Positions 51,494 through 59,592 of a stretch of DNA of 64,000 nt are shown here, one piece after another. The stretch is from Streptomyces sp. SN-593 (GTDB lineage: Bacteria > Actinomycetota > Actinomycetes > Streptomycetales > Streptomycetaceae): positions 7,072,001-7,136,000 of the forward strand of contig NZ_AP018365.1 of the NCBI RefSeq assembly GCF_016756395.1, read 5' to 3'. Numbering within the stretch: the first letter of the stretch is position 1; every line of letters begins with the position of its first letter. Position numbers and translations under genes: made by a program. The notes under the pieces were generated by a model, which saw only the letters and a program-made list of their open reading frames with translations, made no database searches and was not told where the DNA came from.

Positions 51494-51605
51494 CAGTTCT
51501 CCCCAATCACCACCGGCGGCACGGCCGTGGTGCGAGCACTTCCGGCGGCGGAGTCGGCCCCGGTGCTGCGGATCGACCTCGGGCTCAGCGTCTGCGCGCC
51601 ACCGA

Positions 51606-51616
51606 TTGTCGTACAA
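51606..51616. promoter_or_regulatory. Candidate GntR operator TTGTCGTACAA
   Basis: Exact TTGTNNNACAA palindrome 113 bases upstream of the binding-lipoprotein start, well placed to block or overlap its promoter. Confidence 0.65.
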
Positions 51617-51711
51617 GGTGCGAGCGACCGTAACACCGGCGCAGTACCCCTGCAACAACTCGGCCGTGAATGGGGGGTGATGTGAAACGGGGCTTCGGAA
51701 AAGGGTGACAT

Positions 51712-51722
51712 CTGTTCGACAA
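51712..51722. promoter_or_regulatory. Near-consensus operator CTGTTCGACAA
   Basis: Matches TTGTNNNACAA except for the first base. It lies 219 bases upstream of the binding-lipoprotein start, 106 bases from the exact site. Confidence 0.4.
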
Positions 51723-51811
51723 TGTGGTGCGCGGGTGGTGCGAGGGGCGGGGCACCGCCCCTGCTGCCGGTGGCCTCTCCCGGGAGCAGGGGCGGCGTTC
51801 GGGGGCCTCCG

Positions 51812-53701
51812 TTACGAGGACAGGAGGCTCTGCGGGAGGTAGAGCGGCATGGAGTCCTCGGTGAGGCTGTTGGTCAGCGCCCGTTTACCGGAGCCGTCGG
51901 CGTTCATGACCATGATCTGGCCGTAGGACTGGAAGGTCTCGTCGTAGAGCACCGCCTCGTCCTGGAAGCCGAACATGCCGGTGTTGTAGAGGATGCGGCC
52001 GTCGTGGTTCCAGACGGCGTGCGCGTCGTTGGCGCCGCTGGTGGTCAGCAGGCGCAGGTCGCCGCCGTCCGGGCGGATGGTGTAGATGTCGAAGTTGGCG
52101 CCGCTGGTGCGGCGGGTGAACACGATCCGCCGGCCGTCCGGGGACCAGTCCGGGAGGTTGTCCTCGGCCTCGGTCAGCACCCGGGTCGCGCCGGTGTCGA
52201 GGTTCATGACGCGCAGGCCCGACGCGCCCTCGCTCCACACCCGGTAGACGATCTCGGTGCCGTCGGCGGAGTAACTCGGGAAGCCGCAGTTCTGCGTGCC
52301 GTCGGTGAGCTGCTCCCAGGCCGAACCGTCGCTGCGGACGCGTATCACCGCGTTCGTGGGCGCGTCCTCCACGAACCACGTGCCCAGGCCGGCGGCGATC
52401 CACTGCCCGTCCGGCGACCAGGCGGGCCGGTAGGCGCCGACGGCCCCGGGGAACGGGCTGGAGATCTTGCCGGCCGGGTCGAAGACGACCTTGCGGTCGG
52501 TGCCGCGCGCGTTGTTGGTGACGATGGAGGAGTTGCCGAGCTGCTTCTCGGTGTAGGCGAGCCGGCCCTGCCGGGACAGCACCGGGAAGACGTCGCAGAA
52601 GCGGTACTCCCAGTCCGGGTCCCAGCTGTAGAGAGGGGTGTCCAGCGCACGCACCGGGGTGAGGGCCTGCTTCTCGTAGATCACCGACCGGCCGTCGGGC
52701 GACCAGCACGGGGAGCGCAGCGACCGGCGGACGGCCGGGCGGGTGCCCGAGGTGTAGGCCAGGCCCTCGTTCGCCCCGCCCTTGACGAGGTAGCCGATCT
52801 CGCCGGCGCCGATGAACTGCGGCGCGACCTTGAGGTCCGGGCCGGAGGTGTGCTGGACGCGGTCGGTGCCGGTGGCCACGTCCACCGAGACGATCTGGGA
52901 CGTCGCGCCGCCCTGCTGGTGGGCGGCGTAGGTGGCCTCGGTGGTGATCTCGTAGTAGACGATCCTGCTGCCGTCGGGCGACCACTTCGGCGAGCCGAGG
53001 CAGTAGCCCGGCTTGGTGGCGACCTGGCGGAAGCCGGTGCCGTCCTTCCTGATGACGTAGACGCTCAGTTCCTGGGTGTGCTCCCAGCCGACGCCGCCGT
53101 CGTGGCCGCGCCAGACGGTGTTGCGGTCGCTGGCGAACGCGAGCCACTCGCCGTCGGGGGACCAGGACGGCCGGAAGTGGCCGTCCGGCCCCGAGGGGTC
53201 GCCGGCCAGGGCACGCGTGCCGGTGAGGTTGGTGAGCGCGCCGGTGCGGACGTCCAGCAGCCAGATCTGCGCGCGGTAGTCGCCGGTGCCGGAACGGGTG
53301 GAGACGAAGGCCAGGGTCCGCCCGTCGGGGGAGAGCACGCCGGCGTCGTCCACCCCGGAACCGCTCACCAGCGGCTCCACGTGCGAACCGTCCAGTGAGG
53401 CGCGGTAGATGTTGGGGTTGCCGTCGCCCCCGCGGTCGGAGGTGAAGACCACCGAGGTCCCGTCGTGGGAGAAGCCGGCGTGGTAGTCGAGCCAGGAAGT
53501 GGTCAGCAGCCTGCGCTCGTTCGTACCGTCGAGGTCGGAGACGTACAGGTCCGACACCGACGGGCCGATCCGGTTCATCAGCATCACGCCCTTCTTGCCG
53601 GGGCCGGCGGCGGCCACCGCGAAGGGCTTCGGTAACAGCGCGGCGGCGGCGGTGGCGGCGCCGGCCGTCAGGAAGGCTCGGCGTTTGATGTCAGGGGGCA
53701 T
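51812..53701 (-). CDS. Tat-exported PD40/TolB-like beta-propeller protein
   Basis: A 629-residue exported protein. The twin-arginine signal is KRRAFLTAG (Arg7-Arg8) followed by a hydrophobic AAA-rich run, so it should leave the cell folded. The mature part consists of PD40-type repeats, seen as many copies of SPDG or SHDG in the strand turn (FSHDGTSVVFTSDRGG, LSPDGRTLAFVSTR, WSPDGEWLAFASDR, WSPDGRRIVFTRR). It lacks the C-terminal hydrolase domain of peptidases such as DPP-IV-like proteins, so it is likely a binding propeller. An exact operator-like site lies 136 bases upstream of the ATG, which puts it in the proposed regulon. Ligand unknown. Confidence 0.85.
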   Translation of the reverse strand: MPPDIKRRAFLTAGAATAAAALLPKPFAVAAAGPGKKGVMLMNRIGPSVSDLYVSDLDGTNERRLLTTSWLDYHAGFSHDGTSVVFTSDRGGDGNPNIYRASLDGSHVEPLVSGSGVDDAGVLSPDGRTLAFVSTRSGTGDYRAQIWLLDVRTGALTNLTGTRALAGDPSGPDGHFRPSWSPDGEWLAFASDRNTVWRGHDGGVGWEHTQELSVYVIRKDGTGFRQVATKPGYCLGSPKWSPDGSRIVYYEITTEATYAAHQQGGATSQIVSVDVATGTDRVQHTSGPDLKVAPQFIGAGEIGYLVKGGANEGLAYTSGTRPAVRRSLRSPCWSPDGRSVIYEKQALTPVRALDTPLYSWDPDWEYRFCDVFPVLSRQGRLAYTEKQLGNSSIVTNNARGTDRKVVFDPAGKISSPFPGAVGAYRPAWSPDGQWIAAGLGTWFVEDAPTNAVIRVRSDGSAWEQLTDGTQNCGFPSYSADGTEIVYRVWSEGASGLRVMNLDTGATRVLTEAEDNLPDWSPDGRRIVFTRRTSGANFDIYTIRPDGGDLRLLTTSGANDAHAVWNHDGRILYNTGMFGFQDEAVLYDETFQSYGQIMVMNADGSGKRALTNSLTEDSMPLYLPQSLLSS

Positions 53702-53836
53702 GGCTGCGGTCCCTTCGCAGTGGGGTGGCCTGGTTCCGTGCCGGGTTGCGGTGACGGCTGCGCCGGCGGCGGTACGGTGTGCGGCTCGCGCCCGGACGGC
53801 CGCCGGTACGGGGGTGGGGCTGGGGCAGGACAAGGA

Positions 53837-53847
53837 TTGTCCGACAA
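53837..53847. promoter_or_regulatory. Candidate GntR operator TTGTCCGACAA
   Basis: Exact palindrome, flanked as GATTGTCCGACAAC, in the 215-base gap between the PD40 protein start and the phosphatase stop. Confidence 0.65.
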
Positions 53848-53916
53848 CCCGCCCGTGACCGTAACAGCGACCTCCGCCCGCCACAAGACGTCGCCGCGCC
53901 ACTCCCGTTCCCGGGC

Positions 53917-56718
53917 TCAGAGTTCCTCGTCGCCCCACTGGTCGAGCAGCGACTGCTCGGTCTCCGCGGCGGGCTCGCCGGCGTGGGTGTTCAGCGCCTG
54001 CTCGGTCCAGATCACCTTGCCCCGCCGCGTGTAGCGGGTGCCCCACCGCTCCGCGAGGCGGGCCACGAGGAACAGCCCGCGGCCGCCCTCGTCGGTGCCG
54101 GCCGCCCGCAGCAGGTGCGGCGAGGTGCCGCTGCCGTCGGAGACCTCGCAGATCAGCTTGCGGTCGTACAGCAGGCGGACGGCGACCGGGGGAGTGCCGT
54201 AGCGGACCGCGTTCGTGGCCAGTTCGGAGACGATCAGCTCGGTGGTGTAGCCGAGGGCGTCCAGACCCCACGCCTCCAGTTGCCGCCCGCACGCCGCGCG
54301 GACCCGCGCCACCTCCGCCGGGTCGGAGGGCATGTCCCACCGGGCGACCCGCTCCGCGGGCAGCCGCCGGGTACGGGCCACCAGCAGGGCGACGTCGTCG
54401 GTGGGGCGCTCCGGCAGCACCGCGTCCAGCACGGCCCGGCAGGTCGCCTCCGGGTCCCGCTCCCCGTGCCCGGCGAGCGTGTCCCGCAGCAGGTCGAGGC
54501 CGAAGTCGATGTCGTGCCCGCGCCGTTCGACCAGGCCGTCGGTGTACAGCACGATCGTGCTGCCCTCGGCCAGGTCCAGTTCCGCGGCCTCGAACGGCTC
54601 CGCACCGCCCAGGCCCAGCGGCGGGCTGACCGGCACGTCCGGGGTGTCCACCGAGCCGTCCGGCCGGACCAGCAGCGGCATGGGATGCCCGGCGCGGGCG
54701 AACGTGGCCCGGCCGGACGACGGGTCGTAGACCGCGTACAGGCAGGTGGCCCCGGTGACGCCCTCGGCCTTGCCCTCGTCGGCGTCCATGCGGGCGACCA
54801 GTTCGTCCAGCAGCGCGAGCAGTTCCTCGGGTGCCAGGTCGAGCGCCGACAGGTTGCGGACGGCGGTGCGCAGCCGGCCCATGGTCGCCGCGGCGTGCAG
54901 GCCGTGGCCGACGACGTCGCCCACCACCAGCGCGGCGCGCGCCCCGGGCAGCGCGATCACGTCGAACCAGTCGCCGCCCACGCCCCCCGAGGCGGTCGGC
55001 AGGTAGCGGTGGGCGGCCCGCAGCGCGCTCAGTTCGGGGGAGGCGCCGGGCAGCAGGCTGCGCTGGAGGGTGACGGCCATGGCGTGCTCGCGGGTGTAGC
55101 GGCGGGCGTTGTCGATGGCCACCGCGGCCCGCGCGGCCAGTTCCTCGGCCAGCTCCAGGTCGTCCTGCTCGAAGGCGGTGCGGCCGTCGGCCTGCCAGAA
55201 CGCGGCCACGCCCAGGACCACACCGCGGGCCCGCAGCGGCACGGTGAGCAGCGAGTGGATGCCGCGGTCCCTGACCCGGCGGCTCAGTTCGGGGTCCGCG
55301 GAGGCGAACCCCGGAACGTACCGCGGCACGAGCCCCTCGCCGGCCCGCAGGTCGGCGTCGAGCGTCCCCTCGCGGAGGGCGGCGCCGGCCGTCAGGAAGG
55401 GGGTGGGGGCGAGGGCGAGGCGCTCCCCCACCGGGGCGAACGGCGGCTCGCCGTCCGCGCCGGCGCGCACCACGCGGCGCAACTCCTGCTCCCTGCCGGT
55501 GGGTTCGTCGCCGGTCAGCACCGGTTCCGCGAGGTCGACGGTGACGTAGTCGGCGAACAGCGGCACCGTCGCCTCCGCCAGTTCCCGCACGGTGCGCCGG
55601 ATGTCCAGGGTGGTGCCGATGCCGATGCTCGCGCCGTACAGCACCGCGAGCCGCTTGCGCGCGGCGTCGGCCCGGCTGGACAGCTCGCTCAGCTCGGTGG
55701 AGTCCCGCATGGTGGCGACGGAACCGGACACCGCTTCGTACCCGTTCAGCGGACGCTGGTTCACCGACAGCACCCGGCCGCCGGACAGGTGCACCTCGTC
55801 GCTGGCCTCCCGCCCGGAGGACAGCAGGTCGGTGAGGGGCTGTGCCAGGGGCAGCCGGTCCACCTGCTGTCCCTGCGCCTGCGGCGGCAGGCCGAGCAGC
55901 CTCTGCGCCTCCTCGTTGACCAGCAGCAGCTTGCCGTCGGCGTCGACGATGACGATGCCCTCCCGGGCGGCGTGCAGGACGGCCTCGTTGTGCAGGTACA
56001 TGCGGGTGATCTCGGCCGGGCCGAGCCCCCTCGTCTGCCGCAGCAGGCGCCTGCCGACCGCCACGGCGCCGACCGTGCTGGCGGCCATCGCGAAGGCCGT
56101 GATCCCCAGCAGCAGCGGCAGCCGCCGGGTCGCGGCCGCGCTGATGCTGCTCAGCCGGACACCGACGGCGACCCCGCCCACCACCGTGCCGCTGCCGTCC
56201 TTGATCGGCATGAACGTCCGCATCGCGGTGCGGCCCTCCGACACGTTGCGCCCGGTGATCGTGCGTCCCGACCTGAGCGCCGCCAGGTCCTGGGCGTACG
56301 GGATACGGGTGCGCAGCAACGCCGGGTCGGCCTGCGTGTAGCGGATGCCCCGGCGGTCCACGACCACGACGAAGTCGACGAGGGAGTCCCGCACGATGGC
56401 GTCGGCCTGGGGCTGGAGCCGGGCGGTGGGATCGGGTGACCGCAGCGCCTCCACGACCCCGGGGGAGTGCGCGATGGCGTTCGCGACCGCGTGGGAGCGG
56501 TGGGCCGCGGCCTGCTCGGCCTCGTGCTCGACGGTCACCACGAGCAGAGCGGCGGCGACGGCCGCCATCAGCAGCACGATCGCCACCTGGAGCAGGAACA
56601 TCTGGCCGACCACGCTGCGCGGGTTGAGGAGGGACTGCGAGCTGCGCCGCCAGCCACGCGCCGAGCCGGTGGCACGCGACGGGCCGTCCGCACGCCGCGG
56701 TTGACGGAACCGGTACAT
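53917..56718 (-). CDS. SpoIIE-family PP2C phosphatase with sensor, PAS, GAF and ATP-binding domains
   Basis: A 933-residue membrane signalling protein. In order: transmembrane helix (about 38-60), extracellular sensor (60-200), second helix (205-225), PAS (245-340, LNGYEAVSGSVATMRDSTEL linker), GAF (370-540), SpoIIE-type PP2C phosphatase (560-765; Asp motifs in GGDWFDV, VVGDVVGHG and YTDGLVERR), and a C-terminal RsbW-like HATPase (785-910; ELATNAVRYG, EGGRGLFLVARLA). Such proteins dephosphorylate anti-sigma antagonists. AAGGG precedes the ATG by five bases. Its start faces the ABC ATPase operon, and a near-consensus operator sits about 50 bases upstream of it. Confidence 0.93.
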   Translation of the reverse strand: MYRFRQPRRADGPSRATGSARGWRRSSQSLLNPRSVVGQMFLLQVAIVLLMAAVAAALLVVTVEHEAEQAAAHRSHAVANAIAHSPGVVEALRSPDPTARLQPQADAIVRDSLVDFVVVVDRRGIRYTQADPALLRTRIPYAQDLAALRSGRTITGRNVSEGRTAMRTFMPIKDGSGTVVGGVAVGVRLSSISAAATRRLPLLLGITAFAMAASTVGAVAVGRRLLRQTRGLGPAEITRMYLHNEAVLHAAREGIVIVDADGKLLLVNEEAQRLLGLPPQAQGQQVDRLPLAQPLTDLLSSGREASDEVHLSGGRVLSVNQRPLNGYEAVSGSVATMRDSTELSELSSRADAARKRLAVLYGASIGIGTTLDIRRTVRELAEATVPLFADYVTVDLAEPVLTGDEPTGREQELRRVVRAGADGEPPFAPVGERLALAPTPFLTAGAALREGTLDADLRAGEGLVPRYVPGFASADPELSRRVRDRGIHSLLTVPLRARGVVLGVAAFWQADGRTAFEQDDLELAEELAARAAVAIDNARRYTREHAMAVTLQRSLLPGASPELSALRAAHRYLPTASGGVGGDWFDVIALPGARAALVVGDVVGHGLHAAATMGRLRTAVRNLSALDLAPEELLALLDELVARMDADEGKAEGVTGATCLYAVYDPSSGRATFARAGHPMPLLVRPDGSVDTPDVPVSPPLGLGGAEPFEAAELDLAEGSTIVLYTDGLVERRGHDIDFGLDLLRDTLAGHGERDPEATCRAVLDAVLPERPTDDVALLVARTRRLPAERVARWDMPSDPAEVARVRAACGRQLEAWGLDALGYTTELIVSELATNAVRYGTPPVAVRLLYDRKLICEVSDGSGTSPHLLRAAGTDEGGRGLFLVARLAERWGTRYTRRGKVIWTEQALNTHAGEPAAETEQSLLDQWGDEEL

Positions 56719-56768
56719 ATGCACCCTTTTACACCCGATGCCCCCTCGGGTCGGGTGGCCTCGCCGTT

Positions 56769-56779
56769 TTGTTCAACAG
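56769..56779. promoter_or_regulatory. Near-consensus operator TTGTTCAACAG
   Basis: One mismatch from TTGTNNNACAA, 51 bases upstream of the phosphatase start. Confidence 0.4.
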
Positions 56780-56876
56780 ACCGTGGCCGCGCGGACGCCG
56801 CCGCGCGGACCGAACCAAGTATTTTCGCGCACCCTTCTTGAGCTGACGATTCGGCGGTGTTACGGTCGCTCGCAAG

Positions 56877-56887
56877 TTGTTGGACAA
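56877..56887. promoter_or_regulatory. Candidate GntR operator TTGTTGGACAA
   Basis: Exact palindrome 166 bases upstream of the ABC ATPase start. It is the site most likely to control the rightward catabolic operon. Confidence 0.65.
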
Positions 56888-57052
56888 TCCGCCAGCCGGG
56901 GATACGGGCTCCCGCCCCAGCGTGATGCCGCGCGCACCGGGCTGCCGTGCGGAAGCCCCACCACAGCCAGCGGCATCCACCGCCGGGGCTGCTCGGACGC
57001 CATACCCGTGAGTGCCGGATCGCCTCTCCCGTTGCAGGCCAAGGAGACAGAG

Positions 57053-57856
57053 TTGTCGACCAACCAGCAGGACACCAGTGCGGAGGCACTCCGCTTCGAG
57101 GGCGTGACCCTGGAGTTCCCCGGGAGCCACCAGCCGGCCATCGAGAACGTCTCGTTCCGCGTCCCGCGGCGGAAGTTCGTGGCCGTGATCGGGCCGAGCG
57201 GGTGCGGCAAGAGCACCATCCTCAACCTGGCCGCCGGGCTGCTCAAACCGTCCCGGGGCGAGGTGGACTTCAACGGCGAACCCGTCCACGGGGTCAACTC
57301 CGAGGCGGCGTACGTGACCCAGAAGGCCAACCTGCTGCCCTGGCTGAGCGTCAGGGCCAACATCGGCCTGGCGCTGAAGTTCCGCAAGGTGCCCAAGGAC
57401 GAGCGCCACGAGCGGATCGCGCACTGGATCAGGGTGGTCGGCCTGACCGGGTTCGAGGAGCACTACCCGCGCGAGCTGTCCGGCGGCATGCAGAAGCGTG
57501 TCGCCATCGCCCGGGCCCTGATCTACGACCCCTCCATCGTGCTGATGGACGAGCCGTTCGGCCCGCTGGACGCCATCACCCGGCTCAAGCTCCAGCAGGA
57601 CCTGCTCAACCTGTGGGAGGAGCAGGAGGGGACGCTCATCTTCGTCACCCACGACCTCAACGAGGCGCTGTACCTCGCCGACGAGGTGATCGTGATGTCC
57701 AAGGGGCCGGGGACGGTGCGCCGCGTCCTGGAAGTGCCCTTCGAACGTCCGCGCGACATCGGGTCCCTCGTCGAGTCGCGCGAGTTCTCCGAGCTCTACA
57801 ACGACCTGTGGAGCCTGTTCAAGTCGGAGATCGACCTGTCCGGCGCCCCCGCGTAA
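57053..57856 (+). CDS. ABC transporter ATP-binding protein (SsuB/TauB-like)
   Basis: A 267-residue ATPase. Walker A is GPSGCGKST (about 45-53), the Q-loop is VTQKANLLPWLSV, the signature LSGGMQKRVAIARAL (about 141-155) and Walker B VLMDEPFGPLD (about 163-173), followed by the switch VTHDLNEAL. This PWLSV/GGMQKR pattern is typical of nitrate/sulfonate/taurine importers, which use NMT1-like binding proteins such as the one encoded about 5.6 kb away. TTG was chosen because AAGGAGACAGAG stands directly upstream. The permease gene is absent; it may lie after the window end. Confidence 0.92.
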   Translation: MSTNQQDTSAEALRFEGVTLEFPGSHQPAIENVSFRVPRRKFVAVIGPSGCGKSTILNLAAGLLKPSRGEVDFNGEPVHGVNSEAAYVTQKANLLPWLSVRANIGLALKFRKVPKDERHERIAHWIRVVGLTGFEEHYPRELSGGMQKRVAIARALIYDPSIVLMDEPFGPLDAITRLKLQQDLLNLWEEQEGTLIFVTHDLNEALYLADEVIVMSKGPGTVRRVLEVPFERPRDIGSLVESREFSELYNDLWSLFKSEIDLSGAPA

Positions 57857-57865
57857 GGAACCGCA

Positions 57866-58654
57866 GTGATAACGATCAAGGAAGAGATCGACGTCCCGAG
57901 CCCGCGCAGCCGGGTCTGGGAGGTCGTGTCCAACCCCTCGGACGTGGTGTCCTGCATCGCCGGGGCCGAACTCGGCGAGGCCCACGACGACGGCTCGTTC
58001 GACGGCGCCCTGGTGATCAAGTTCGGCGCGATCCGGGTCAGGTTCGCCGCCCGCATCACCCTCGACCTGGACCCGGGGGAGTACGAGGGCCGCCTGTCGG
58101 CACGCGGCGGCGACGGGCAGGGCGCCACGCGCTTCCGCGGCGAGGCGACCTTCCGCGTCGTCGAGGGCGCCGACCCCGGCAGCGCGCGGGTGCTGATGAA
58201 CGGCGAGGTGACCCTCAGCGGCAAGCTCGCCTCGCTGGTCGAGTCCGGCGCCGGGGTGGTGGTCTCCCGGATGACCAAGGACTTCACCGCCAAGCTGATC
58301 GCCAAGTGCGGCACGCCCGCCGCGGCGGACCTCCCGCCGGCCGCCGAACAGCCCGCGCCGGTCGCGGCGTCCACCGGCGCCCCCGCCGGCGAGACGGCGC
58401 CCGCCACCACCGCCGATCCCACTGCCGCCGACCCCGCCCCGGTGTCCGCGCCCGTGCCCGCCCCGGCCCCCGCCGGCCCGCTGCGCCGCTGCCTGGCCTG
58501 GCTCGCCCGCGTCTTCGGCCGCCGGCAGGACCCGCCGGGCTCCGGCCCGGCCACCCCGGGCGCCGGCGCCCCGAACCCCCCGCACACCCACGACGCTTCG
58601 CACCCGACGCAGCAGACCGAGGAGGTCGGCAGTGGCAACGCCCCGGCTCAATAA
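57866..58654 (+). CDS. CoxG-like SRPBCC protein with a long Pro/Ala-rich tail
   Basis: A 262-residue protein. Residues 1-145 form a CoxG/START-like helix-grip domain (EEIDVPSPRSRVWEVVSNPSDVV region, VIKFGAIRVRFAARITLDLD, LVESGAGVVVSRMTKDFTAKL). Residues 150-205 are Pro/Ala/Thr-rich and look disordered, ending in a short basic amphipathic segment (LRRCLAWLARVFGRR) that could attach to the membrane. CoxG proteins recruit molybdenum hydroxylases or related complexes to the membrane. No hydroxylase gene is present here, so the partner is unknown. GTG with AAGGAA upstream. It overlaps the aldolase start. Confidence 0.82.
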   Translation: MITIKEEIDVPSPRSRVWEVVSNPSDVVSCIAGAELGEAHDDGSFDGALVIKFGAIRVRFAARITLDLDPGEYEGRLSARGGDGQGATRFRGEATFRVVEGADPGSARVLMNGEVTLSGKLASLVESGAGVVVSRMTKDFTAKLIAKCGTPAAADLPPAAEQPAPVAASTGAPAGETAPATTADPTAADPAPVSAPVPAPAPAGPLRRCLAWLARVFGRRQDPPGSGPATPGAGAPNPPHTHDASHPTQQTEEVGSGNAPAQ

Positions 58655-59492
58655 GGTGATCGCCGCCTTCGAGGCAGGACAGCACGTCTTCGCGTCCTTC
58701 TCCGCGGCCGACCCGTCCGCCGCCCTGGAGTTCGGCACCAGCGCCTACGACGCCCTGGTCTTCGAGACCGAGCACAAGCCGTGGGACGTCCCCGCGCTGC
58801 GCGACAGCCTCCAGTACCTGCTCAACCGCCGCCAGATCTTCGGCGCCGACAGCCTGGCGCCCGCGCTCACCCCGCTGGTCCGCATCCCCGTCAACGGCGG
58901 CGAGAAGGGCCAGTGGCAGGCCAAGCAGGCGCTCGACCTGGGCGCGTACGGCATCGTGTGGCCGCACATCTCCACGGTGGAGGAGGCGCACAACGCCGTC
59001 GCGGCCTGCCGCTACCCGCGGCTGCCGGACCGACCGCGCCACGAACCCGCCGGCCTGCGCGGGGACAGCCCCGCGGCCGCCGCCCGCTACTGGGGCATCT
59101 CCACCGCGGAGTACTACGCCAAGGCCGACGTGTGGCCGCTCGACCCGGACGGCGAGATCCTGGTGGCCCTCATGATCGAGGACCAGCTCGCCATCGAGAA
59201 CCTGCCGGACATCCTCGACCAGGTGCCGGGCATCGGCCTGGTCATCATCGGCGAGGGCGACATGAGCCAGGAGCTGGGCATCCCCCGGCAGTACGACCAC
59301 CCGCTGATGCTGGAGTGCAAGCGTCGCATCCTCGACATCTGCGCCGCCCGCGGCGTCCCGGTCGGACACCCGCACGTGACGGCCGACAACGTCAAGCAGG
59401 TGCTGGACGACGGCTACCGCTTCCTGATGTCCATGCCGGTGCGCACCTACCCCGGGCTGGAACTGGGCCGCTCCCTGACCGGCCGCGACTGA
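58632..59492 (+). CDS. HpcH/HpaI-family aldolase/lyase
   Basis: A 286-residue class II pyruvate-type aldolase. The metal-binding Glu and Asp are in ALMIEDQLAIENL (about 178-190) and IIGEGDMSQELG (about 205-216); these match E and D of HpaI-like enzymes although the second motif is GEGD instead of the usual GPND. It cleaves a 4-hydroxy-2-oxo acid to pyruvate and an aldehyde or oxo acid. Beside a LigJ-like hydratase it could split 4-carboxy-4-hydroxy-2-oxoadipate to pyruvate and oxaloacetate. The GTG is inside the previous gene with GGAGG upstream. Confidence 0.88.
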   Translation: MATPRLNKVIAAFEAGQHVFASFSAADPSAALEFGTSAYDALVFETEHKPWDVPALRDSLQYLLNRRQIFGADSLAPALTPLVRIPVNGGEKGQWQAKQALDLGAYGIVWPHISTVEEAHNAVAACRYPRLPDRPRHEPAGLRGDSPAAAARYWGISTAEYYAKADVWPLDPDGEILVALMIEDQLAIENLPDILDQVPGIGLVIIGEGDMSQELGIPRQYDHPLMLECKRRILDICAARGVPVGHPHVTADNVKQVLDDGYRFLMSMPVRTYPGLELGRSLTGRD

Positions 59493-59507
59493 GTCCGCAC
59501 CAGCCCC

Positions 59508-59529
59508 CCGTCCGGCCCGGTCCGGACGG
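59508..59529. terminator. Small hairpin between aldolase and hydratase
   Basis: An 8-base stem (59508-59515 with 59522-59529) and 6-base loop lie 16 bases after the aldolase stop. With 100 bases to the next start, it may only partly terminate or stabilise the 3' end. Confidence 0.35.
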
Positions 59530-59592
59530 TCCTCCCGCCCCCCCCGCCGTCGACGCGCGAGCGTGCGCGGCCGCCAAGTTTCGGAGTTTTGC

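Larger units (their letters stand above)
51494..51811. promoter_or_regulatory. Upstream region of the binding-protein gene
   Basis: About 320 bases between the binding-protein start and the PD40 protein stop, with no supported gene. It holds an exact operator-like site at 51606 and a near copy at 51712. The leftward promoter of the lipoprotein gene should lie near the first site. Confidence 0.55.
56719..57052. promoter_or_regulatory. Divergent promoter region, phosphatase / catabolic operon
   Basis: About 330 bases between the divergent starts with no supported gene. It holds a near operator at 56769 and an exact one at 56877, so both directions could be under GntR control. Confidence 0.6.

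Noticed and set aside
57053..57063. TTGTCGACCAA at the ABC ATPase start as another operator
   Set aside because: One mismatch, and it is made by the TTG start codon and the next coding bases. Position inside the gene makes regulation unlikely.
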